64,000 bases of DNA from contig JASLNT010000085.1 of NCBI GenBank assembly GCA_030745875.1, forward strand, positions 1 through 64,000, given 5' to 3'. The position numbers were made by a program, and so were the translations under genes. Origin of the DNA: Phycisphaerae bacterium (GTDB lineage: Bacteria; Planctomycetota; Phycisphaerae; SM23-33). Within the stretch, counting starts at the first letter, position 1; the number at the start of each line of letters is the position of its first letter. This document shows positions 16,018 through 22,452 of this stretch, piece by piece. The notes beneath the pieces were generated by a model. The model was not told the DNA's origin and did not search any database. It worked only from the letters and a program-made list of their open reading frames with translations.

Positions 16018-17438
16018 TATCCGCAGCATGACGACGAACATTCGGCGCCGTCCCAACAGTAAGTGCAGAGTTTCTCCTTGGGCAGACCCACCGCTTCAAC
16101 CAGATCATCGAGGCGCTGATAGCGAAGCGATGTCAGGTTCAATCGCTTGCGAATCCACTCCACCATCGCCGCATACTTGTCTGAATCGGGATCGGAATAG
16201 GTCGCCAAATCCTTGTCATCGGCCCCTTCAAGCGCCTTGATCGCCTGCCTGGCCGCAAGATCCAGTTCCGATCGTGAACGCGAGAAATTCAGGAATTTGC
16301 ATCCGAACACCAGAGGCGGACACGCCGGACGCATGTGCACTTCCTTGGCTCCGATCTCGTATAGGCGCTCAACGTTGTCCTTTAGCTGTGTTCCGCGGAC
16401 GATCGAATCTTCGCAGAACAGCAGGCGCTGCCCGTCGATCAGACCCTCGATTGCGATCAGCTTCATTCTTGCGACCAGGTCGCGAATCTTCTGGTCCTGG
16501 GGCATGAAGCTCCTGGGCCAGGTCGGGGTGTACTTTACGAACGGGCGTCGATAAGGAACACCGGCTTCGTGCGCATATCCCACTGCGTGCGCCGTGCCGG
16601 AATCGGGTACGCCGGCGACTATGTCGACTTCGACATTGTCCGCCCGCGCCAACGCCGCTCCGCAACGGTTCCGCACCACCTCGGTATTGATTCCTTCATA
16701 ATCCGAGGCAGGGTAACCGTAGTAGACCCACAGGAACGTGCAAATCTGCATCTGGTCTCCGGGGGGCCTGAGCTGCTCAATTCCGTCGGCGGTCATGCGG
16801 ACGATTTCACCGGGTCCGAGCAGTTTATCACTCTTATAGCCCAGATTGGGAAAGGCGCACGTCTCTAGAGTGGCGGCGTACGCACCGTCTTTCTTGCCGA
16901 TAACGATAGGCGTTCGCCCCAGACGATCCCGAGCTGCGTATATTCCCTCGTCAGTCAAAAGGAGAATGGAACACGATCCATCAATCGCCTCCTGAGCAGC
17001 GTGCAAACCGTCTGCGAACGTATCGGCCTGGTTGATCAGCGACGCCACAAGCTCGGTGGGGTTTATCTCGGAGCCCGACATCTCGGAAAAGTGAGCGGAC
17101 TTGTCTTTGAACGCCTGTTTGGCCAGATCCTTCCAGTTCTGGATAACCCCGACCGTTACGATGGCGTAGATGCCCAGATGCGAACCAATTATCAGCGGCT
17201 GGTCGTCGAAATCACTTATCACGCCAATGCCGGAATTACCCTGCATGTGCATGACATCGTCTTCGAATTTCGACCGGAACTGCGAGTTGGTTATGTCGTG
17301 AATATACCGCGACAGGCCTGATTCATCTTTGACCACCAGCCCGCCTCGCATCGTTCCGAGATGGCAGTGATAATCGGTCCCGTAGAAAAGATCCGTGACA
17401 CAATCGTCCTTTGACGCTACTCCAAAAAAACCACCCAT
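16017..17438 (-). CDS. Amidophosphoribosyltransferase paralogue lacking the N-terminal catalytic cysteine
   Basis: A 473-residue PurF homologue with GGGAAAGGAAA upstream of ATG 17438. The C-terminal phosphoribosyltransferase domain is intact: FCEDSIVRGT (342-350) is the PRPP-binding loop, and Cys233, Cys373, Cys458 and Cys461 sit at the positions of the [4Fe-4S] ligands of B. subtilis-type PurF. The glutaminase half is altered. The protein begins MGGFFGVASK, with Gly where Cys1 should be; the RGQ/NGN substrate motifs read GTMRGGLVV and VTVGVIQNW. It therefore cannot use glutamine in the usual way. Possibilities are ammonia-dependent synthesis, a regulatory partner of the true PurF next door, or another PRPP reaction. 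MGGFFG-type paralogues also occur in Bacteroidetes, so this is a conserved family and not a decayed copy. Confidence 0.85.
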   Translation of the reverse strand: MGGFFGVASKDDCVTDLFYGTDYHCHLGTMRGGLVVKDESGLSRYIHDITNSQFRSKFEDDVMHMQGNSGIGVISDFDDQPLIIGSHLGIYAIVTVGVIQNWKDLAKQAFKDKSAHFSEMSGSEINPTELVASLINQADTFADGLHAAQEAIDGSCSILLLTDEGIYAARDRLGRTPIVIGKKDGAYAATLETCAFPNLGYKSDKLLGPGEIVRMTADGIEQLRPPGDQMQICTFLWVYYGYPASDYEGINTEVVRNRCGAALARADNVEVDIVAGVPDSGTAHAVGYAHEAGVPYRRPFVKYTPTWPRSFMPQDQKIRDLVARMKLIAIEGLIDGQRLLFCEDSIVRGTQLKDNVERLYEIGAKEVHMRPACPPLVFGCKFLNFSRSRSELDLAARQAIKALEGADDKDLATYSDPDSDKYAAMVEWIRKRLNLTSLRYQRLDDLVEAVGLPKEKLCTYCWDGAECSSSCCG

Positions 17439-17576
17439 GAGTTTCCTTTCCCTGTCTGTAGAACTCGATTAAAGCGATAAGTTTACGTTCGCGGATCGGC
17501 TGCAACGAATCCGCGGCCAAACATATGTTCGTATCCCGGAGGCGGTTCTCAAAACACTCCCGCCGCCGGGGCGCGT

Positions 17577-19148
17577 CTATTCGTATGTGCGCCCGGTTCG
17601 TCCGGCGCGGTAGTTCTTTTTGGCTTGGCGTATCAGATATCGCCCGCACTCGCTTGGGTATTTACCCGTAACGCAACCGGTGCAGATCGAATCCGGGTCG
17701 ACGCCGAGACAGGGCCCCAGATCCGGTGCGGGCAGATATCGCAATGAATCGACGCCGAGTTCGGCGGCCATCTTGTCCAGTGCGTCCTGGTCGGGTGCGC
17801 CCTTGTAGTTGCGTCCGAAGTACGGAGGGGCAAAAAGTTCACCCAGCGTTGACATGTCGATACCGTAGAAGCACGGTGAGATGATGGGCGGGCACGCCAC
17901 GCGAACGTGGATTTCCCTAGCGCCTCCGCGTTTGCGGACCTGATGAACAAGCGCCCGCAACGTTGTCGACCGTACTATGGAATCCTCTATGAGAAACACG
18001 CGCTGCTTGTTTAGCACCGAGCGTAAGGGCGTATATTTGCTCCTGACCGATCTGTGGCGAGTGGATCCGCTGTTTATAAACGTCCGCCCGACATATCGGT
18101 TGCGGATAAGCCCCTCGACGCAGGGTATTCCCATCGCAAACGAATACGCATCGGCGGCGGCTTTGGCGGTGTCGGGTACGGGAACGACTACAGAGTTGTT
18201 CTGAACGCCCTGGTCTTCCATCGCAGCCAGCAATCGCCCGGAATTGGCGCGCGCGGTGTAAACGCCCGCCTCGTCAATACTGCTCCCGACGTTGGCGAAG
18301 TAGACCCACTCGAAGAAACAACGGGCCGGGGTCCTCGCTTTGGCGAACCGTTCGATTCGCATCTCGCCTTCTTCGACAAGGATCATCGTGCCCGGTTCGA
18401 GCGACTGAATATTGGTGAACCCCATGTTCGCCAGCGCCACCGACTCGCTGGCCGCAGCCAGGAGTTTTCCCTGCACCGCCCAACTCATGGGCCGCAAACC
18501 CAGTGGGTCGCGTGCGATCATCATCCGCCCCATCGCATCCTGGAAGACAATATTGTATGCGCCGTCAAAACTTCGCGCCAGAGACGCCATTACCTTGCGA
18601 AGGTCGGGCGGGCTGTCGCCGCGCAAACGGTAGGACAGCGCGTGCATGATTATCTCGGTGTCGGTGTCGAGCGTGAAATGATAATGCCTCTTAGCCAACA
18701 GTTGGTCGCGCAACTGAGTGTAGTTGGCGAGGTTCCCGTTGAAGGCGAACGCAAACCACTTCCAGAGTCGCCCGTGGTGTCGCTCGAAGGGCTGGGCATG
18801 CCGCGTATCGTCCTGCCCGCAAGTGGCGTAACGCGTGTGTCCGATAATCGCCCTGCCGCCGTATTCTTTTATGATCGCCGCATACTTGCCCGGATGCGAC
18901 ATTCGGAACGCCTCGGACACCGTTCCGATTTCCTTGTAAGTGTCGAGGATCTGGGCTCTCTCGGGATTGTATGAGGTGATGCCCGCAGCGAGTTGGCCCC
19001 GGTTCTGAATATCCAGCAGAATCGCAGGGATCAGCGGTGTCACGTCGCGATTCGACACCTGCCCGCTAACGCGCCCGCCCTTGCCCACGGGCTTATCCAA
19101 CCAGTACAACGCCGCCACACCACACTCGTGATGAATGTCTTCGCTCAT
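17577..19148 (-). CDS. purF: Amidophosphoribosyltransferase (glutamine PRPP amidotransferase)
   Basis: A 523-residue enzyme making 5-phosphoribosylamine from PRPP and glutamine, the first step of purine synthesis. I choose ATG 19148, giving an eight-residue propeptide before Cys9 (HHECGVAALY), as in Bacillus-type PurF in which the propeptide is cut after Glu to free the nucleophilic cysteine. GHTRYATCGQ and FAFNGNLANY are the intact glutamine-binding and oxyanion motifs, FLIEDSIVRSTTLR is the PRPP loop, and Cys residues in ARCFFEW, RVACPPI and CTGCVTG are the likely iron-sulfur ligands. The first conserved Gly after SIVR is Ser, a mild change. It sits directly upstream of the Cys-less paralogue; no other pur genes are nearby. 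Confidence 0.9.
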   Translation of the reverse strand: MSEDIHHECGVAALYWLDKPVGKGGRVSGQVSNRDVTPLIPAILLDIQNRGQLAAGITSYNPERAQILDTYKEIGTVSEAFRMSHPGKYAAIIKEYGGRAIIGHTRYATCGQDDTRHAQPFERHHGRLWKWFAFAFNGNLANYTQLRDQLLAKRHYHFTLDTDTEIIMHALSYRLRGDSPPDLRKVMASLARSFDGAYNIVFQDAMGRMMIARDPLGLRPMSWAVQGKLLAAASESVALANMGFTNIQSLEPGTMILVEEGEMRIERFAKARTPARCFFEWVYFANVGSSIDEAGVYTARANSGRLLAAMEDQGVQNNSVVVPVPDTAKAAADAYSFAMGIPCVEGLIRNRYVGRTFINSGSTRHRSVRSKYTPLRSVLNKQRVFLIEDSIVRSTTLRALVHQVRKRGGAREIHVRVACPPIISPCFYGIDMSTLGELFAPPYFGRNYKGAPDQDALDKMAAELGVDSLRYLPAPDLGPCLGVDPDSICTGCVTGKYPSECGRYLIRQAKKNYRAGRTGRTYE

Positions 19149-19281
19149 TGGGTTTTCCGTAGACCAAAAGGCCCGCACGCCTGCCAAAGCGTCCTAACAT
19201 AGCAACCGCCCCCCACGGGATCAAGTAAACACGCATATTTGGCGCAAATGCTTGAGAAATTCGGACAATTCCAGGCGGGAA

Positions 19282-20208
19282 TCACTTCACCAGCAGGTCG
19301 ATCAGCGTTTCGGTAAGAGGCAAGCGGCATCGCGATTCGAAACCCATGAACATCGGGCTGGGATTGGCTTCGAAGAAGAAATACTCCCCTTTTTCGGTAA
19401 GTCTCAGGTCTACACCGGTCCAGACCAGGTTCAAGGCGCGAGCGATCTTACAGCACGCGTCGGACACTTCCCTGCTCAGGGCGTGCGGTTCGATCTTCGC
19501 GTCGAGGTCGTCACGGAAATCCAGTGCGTCGGTTTCGATCCGACAGGCCATGACCTTCCGCCCGGCGACGAATACGCGAATATCGGTGCCCGCCACGTGC
19601 TCCTGCAGGGTGATCGGGGCGTGCCGCAGGTTGTCGAGATGCTTGCCTTTGAGGTGCTTGTCAGTGAGCTTCTGCGTATGAGCGCCGCCCTGAACGGGCT
19701 TGAATATGCACTGGCCGACCGAACGAGCAAAGGCTTTCAACTCGCGCGGCGAGTTGGTCAGCAGCGTTCGCGGTATCTTGATAATCGGGTCGAGATGGAG
19801 CGAACAGACCTTGGCCAGCTGCGCTGGCTTGACCTGGTGCAGGCGCCAGGCCCGATACGAGTTGACCCATTTCCCAGGCAAGGCAAAAAGCATCGACTCG
19901 ACCAGACTACGGGAATCGTTCTCAGCGATATACGCCTGCTCGCCGTCGGGCAGGGTCGATATCCCAACCCCGGTGAATTGGCGCCAGTAGATGCTGTAGA
20001 TATCGTTCCAGTCGAGTATCGGCCCGTCACTGAACTCGATCCGCGCCGAGTTGGACTGCGGGCCATAGCTCAATGCGAAGTCGGCTGGATACTGCGCAGT
20101 GTTCAGGATCCGAACCACGTGCTTGGCGTCGGTGAGCAGGTTCTGGATATACAATGCATGCTCATCGTCGGGCTCAGCCAGAATAAGCACCAGTCTCTTC
20201 CGATCCAT
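19282..20208 (-). CDS. ATP-grasp ligase, probable graspetide-type side-chain ester/amide-forming enzyme
   Basis: A 308-residue protein resembling MvdD/PsnB-type and RimK-like ATP-grasp ligases. Visible features are an N-terminal lid domain with IYSIYWRQFTG (71-80; compare the WxR signature of microviridin-type ligases), Lys170 in IFKPVQGG, the hinge LQEHVAG (201-207), DIRVFVAG (209-216), and the metal/ATP site DLRL (267-270) and EANPSP (280-285). ATP-grasp ligases activate carboxylates as acyl phosphates. Its ATG shares one base with the stop of the upstream substrate-like gene (TGATG), so the two are translationally coupled. Because that gene encodes three TTxxxxEE motifs, I infer that this enzyme joins Thr hydroxyls to Glu side chains. 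A RimK-like amino-acid ligase is the main alternative. Confidence 0.8.
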   Translation of the reverse strand: MDRKRLVLILAEPDDEHALYIQNLLTDAKHVVRILNTAQYPADFALSYGPQSNSARIEFSDGPILDWNDIYSIYWRQFTGVGISTLPDGEQAYIAENDSRSLVESMLFALPGKWVNSYRAWRLHQVKPAQLAKVCSLHLDPIIKIPRTLLTNSPRELKAFARSVGQCIFKPVQGGAHTQKLTDKHLKGKHLDNLRHAPITLQEHVAGTDIRVFVAGRKVMACRIETDALDFRDDLDAKIEPHALSREVSDACCKIARALNLVWTGVDLRLTEKGEYFFFEANPSPMFMGFESRCRLPLTETLIDLLVK

Positions 20209-21185
20209 CAACCCTCCTCACCTATCGCCATGGTCGTGGCGATCGGTCTGCCGAGGTCTCTCGGGGGCATTGGTCGAGGGGTCTTCTTGGGGAGCATTTG
20301 GATTGCGATCTTCCCCGACGACGTGTCGGGGTATCGCGAGGCGATGACCTGGAGCATCCTGACCTGGGTGGATCCTTTGGCTTTTCGGGCCTTGGCGAGC
20401 ATCCCAGCGGCCGCGGTTTCGTCCCGCTTGAGGCGCGCGGCGAGCGTCTTGGCTTGCTTGGAGGCCTTCTTACCAGTAGGCGTCTTGTCGTATTCCTTGG
20501 CCGTTTGCTCGTAAATTGCAAGTTTATCGCAGTTCTTCGCCTTGTCGGCGGTGTCGTAGAGTTCCTGGGCCTGGACCTCGCTGAGGGCCTCGGCGTGTCC
20601 TTCAAGCTTGGCGGCTTCGGCGAGTTTGGACTTTGCCTGGTCCTGCTGTTTGAAACCTTCGATTCGCGAAACGGCCCGATAAGCCTTTATCGCCGGAATG
20701 GGTTTCTTGGCGGCAAGATCGCGATCGGCCCGTTTTAGCTTGGCGGTCAGTGCGGCGTCGAGTTGTTTGCGATAACCGGCGACCAGCCTTTTGTACGGAT
20801 TCTTCCCTTTGGCCGACTTGGTCGCATTTTCGAGTTTCTTGAGACTGCCGGCCGCAGCCTCTACGTTGCCGCTCTTTAACGACGTTCTGAAATTCCGCGA
20901 GTGCGTGGATATCTGCCCTCGCTGTCCAGGCAGGGCGATTATCCCCTTATTACCACCCTCCTCACCAACAGCTCTGGTGGTCGCCACAGGGCGCCCGGGG
21001 CGTTTGCCTTTACCGCCCTCTTCACCGAGCGCCATCGTCGTGGCGATCTGGCCTGAGGCCTGTGCGGCGACCGCGGCCAGGGCGCCGCCGGCGGCGAGTT
21101 TCAACACGACGCGTCGACTGGGTCTCGGCTCGTCGGACTTATCGGTTTCATGATCGGAGAGAATCTTCTCAAACGGATGGACCAT
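20208..21185 (-). CDS. Tat-exported helical protein with three TTxxxxEE graspetide core motifs (putative precursor/substrate)
   Basis: A 325-residue protein with a strong AAGGAG ribosome site. Residues 1-22 are polar with a PFEKIL segment. Residues 23-29 (SRRVVLK), the hydrophobic 30-41 and an AQA-like site near 43 form a twin-arginine signal peptide. Directly after it come TTMALGEE (49-56) and TTRAVGEE (69-76), each preceded by an (I/V)A and followed by Gly. A helical, Lys/Ala-rich region (about 95-300, resembling TPR-type repeats) follows, and the last residues are TTMAIGEEG (317-325). All three octets fit TTxxxxEE, the core of plesiocin-type graspetides. Classical precursors are under 100 residues, so this architecture is unusual. 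Modification is inferred from motif and coupling only; nothing shows proteolytic release. Confidence 0.82.
   Translation of the reverse strand: MVHPFEKILSDHETDKSDEPRPSRRVVLKLAAGGALAAVAAQASGQIATTMALGEEGGKGKRPGRPVATTRAVGEEGGNKGIIALPGQRGQISTHSRNFRTSLKSGNVEAAAGSLKKLENATKSAKGKNPYKRLVAGYRKQLDAALTAKLKRADRDLAAKKPIPAIKAYRAVSRIEGFKQQDQAKSKLAEAAKLEGHAEALSEVQAQELYDTADKAKNCDKLAIYEQTAKEYDKTPTGKKASKQAKTLAARLKRDETAAAGMLAKARKAKGSTQVRMLQVIASRYPDTSSGKIAIQMLPKKTPRPMPPRDLGRPIATTMAIGEEG
20214..20237 (-). repeat. Core motif copy 3 (TTMAIGEE) at the C-terminus
   Basis: Codons 317-324, preceded by GRPIA as in copy 2 and followed by one Gly and the stop. About 240 residues of helical sequence separate it from copy 2, and the stop codon overlaps the ATG of the ATP-grasp gene. 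Confidence 0.85.
20958..20981 (-). repeat. Core motif copy 2 (TTRAVGEE)
   Basis: Codons 69-76, twenty residues after copy 1, preceded by GRPVA and followed by GGNKG. The third position is Arg where the other two copies have Met. Thr-Thr, Ala, Gly and Glu-Glu are identical in all three copies. Confidence 0.85.
21018..21041 (-). repeat. Core motif copy 1 (TTMALGEE)
   Basis: Codons 49-56 of the substrate protein, immediately after the predicted Tat cleavage region, so this would lie at the mature N-terminus. The surrounding sequence GQIA before and GGKGKRPGRP after leads directly into copy 2. Confidence 0.85.
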
Positions 21186-21265
21186 AGTTCAACTCCTTGA
21201 GGCGACTATTACAAAAGAAATTGGTTTCGACGTTATCGACCCGGGCGACGGGACGGTGTTTGTTA

Positions 21266-21271
21266 ATTATA
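21266..21271 (-). promoter_or_regulatory. Candidate -10 box of the graspetide-like operon
   Basis: TATAAT reads on the minus strand about 80 bases upstream of the substrate gene's ATG, within the 139-base gap after the toroid gene. The -35 region at 17-18 bases spacing (TTTCGG or GTTTCG) is weak. This would allow expression apart from the VIT-VWA and toroid genes. Confidence 0.35.
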
Positions 21272-21324
21272 CGCCCGGAGTCCATCGCCCGAAACCAAAA
21301 TACGTTTTTCCACGACGGAAAAGA

Positions 21325-22431
21325 TCATTTGGGCAGTTTCGGCGGTTTGCGGTTGAATATGCTCAATCGCCCTTCGTCGGCGCCGAGTATCATAGCAGCG
21401 AATGAAGTGGCGTACGCCCCGCCCTCGCCGCCGCCGCTGGATTTGACCCAACTCATCACCGGCCACTGACCGTCCTTGCCCTGCCACGACAGCACGTCTT
21501 TCTGCGCCGCTGAGATGTAACCGTTGGTCTTGTCGCGAAAACTCTTGAATTCCTGCCCGAGCAACCGCATTCCCATGCACCCGTAGAAATGTCCGTAATA
21601 TGGAAAACGCTCTTTCGATATCGCGCCCGGGGTTATCTTCAGCAGAAACTTGTACCCGTTCATCATAACGGCAAAATCGAATTTGCGCATCAGGCCCAGG
21701 GTGGCTACATCGCCAGCGGTGCCTTCCTTCATGCTTTTGGTGTTGGGACTGTTGTCGAGCTGGTAGTCGAAACCGCCGTCAGCGTTCTGGCATTTCTTGA
21801 GGTAATCAAATCCCTTGGCGAGCACGGATTTGTCAATCGCAATACCGTAATTAGCCGCCGAAACCATTGCCTGGACAGCACAGACCGTCGTCGAACCTTC
21901 GTGCTGCCTTTTCGATCCGGGCGTATACCACCATCCGCCTGAAGATGACTGATTGTCAGCGATCACTTTTACCGCCGCGGTCACGACACCGCGCATCTTC
22001 TTCAGATCGATGTCGGGCTTGGTCTTGCAGAACAGCGAACGCCCCACCGCCTCAGACAGCGCCAAAGTCGCAAAGCCCTGCCCGTGAATCCACGAATGTC
22101 CCTGGGCGGGGAACTGCCCGTTCTTCTGGGCGCTCATCAGGTATTTCAGGCCCGCAACAAGCGCCTTACCGTTGTCGCCCTTGAACGGTTCATCGCTGGC
22201 CGCCAGATACGCCAGAGATGCAAAACTGGTGACCGCGACTGTGTAGGTCTTGCCCCACGAGCCGCCGACGCCCTGGTTCTTAGTCAACCACGCCAGTCCC
22301 TTATCCCGTGCAGCCGCGATGCCTTTTGGAGCCGGTTTGGGCTCCGCCAGATCCGGAGCTTTCCCGCCCCGCACGGATCCGACCGGCAGGCACAGACACA
22401 CCGCTATCGTCAATATCGTGCTGTTTCTCAT
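21325..22431 (-). CDS. Secreted prenyltransferase/squalene-oxidase-repeat (alpha/alpha-toroid) protein
   Basis: A 368-residue protein with a signal peptide (cleavage near VRGGKA). Repeats such as GLAWLTKNQGVGGSWG, GLKYLMSAQKNGQFP, AVKVIADNQSSSGGWWY and GFDYLKKCQNADGGFDY are the QW-type repeats of the terpene-cyclase/prenyltransferase toroid superfamily. In planctomycetes such secreted proteins are common and are probably not terpene cyclases: the DxDD or DCTAE acids of cyclases are absent. It lies 21 bases downstream of the VIT-VWA gene and 139 bases upstream of the graspetide-like substrate gene on the same strand. I infer a cell-envelope or extracellular scaffold role. Confidence 0.8.
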   Translation of the reverse strand: MRNSTILTIAVCLCLPVGSVRGGKAPDLAEPKPAPKGIAAARDKGLAWLTKNQGVGGSWGKTYTVAVTSFASLAYLAASDEPFKGDNGKALVAGLKYLMSAQKNGQFPAQGHSWIHGQGFATLALSEAVGRSLFCKTKPDIDLKKMRGVVTAAVKVIADNQSSSGGWWYTPGSKRQHEGSTTVCAVQAMVSAANYGIAIDKSVLAKGFDYLKKCQNADGGFDYQLDNSPNTKSMKEGTAGDVATLGLMRKFDFAVMMNGYKFLLKITPGAISKERFPYYGHFYGCMGMRLLGQEFKSFRDKTNGYISAAQKDVLSWQGKDGQWPVMSWVKSSGGGEGGAYATSFAAMILGADEGRLSIFNRKPPKLPK

Positions 22432-22452
22432 GATTGGCCCGCTATCCTTGGT

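Noticed and set aside
16017-17438. Simple annotation as a second functional glutamine-dependent PurF
   Set aside because: The catalytic cysteine and the NGN motif are missing, so glutamine use is not supported.
21325-22431. Terpene cyclase for a natural product linked to the graspetide-like genes
   Set aside because: Cyclase catalytic acids are not visible and a signal peptide is present; secreted toroid proteins are common in this phylum.
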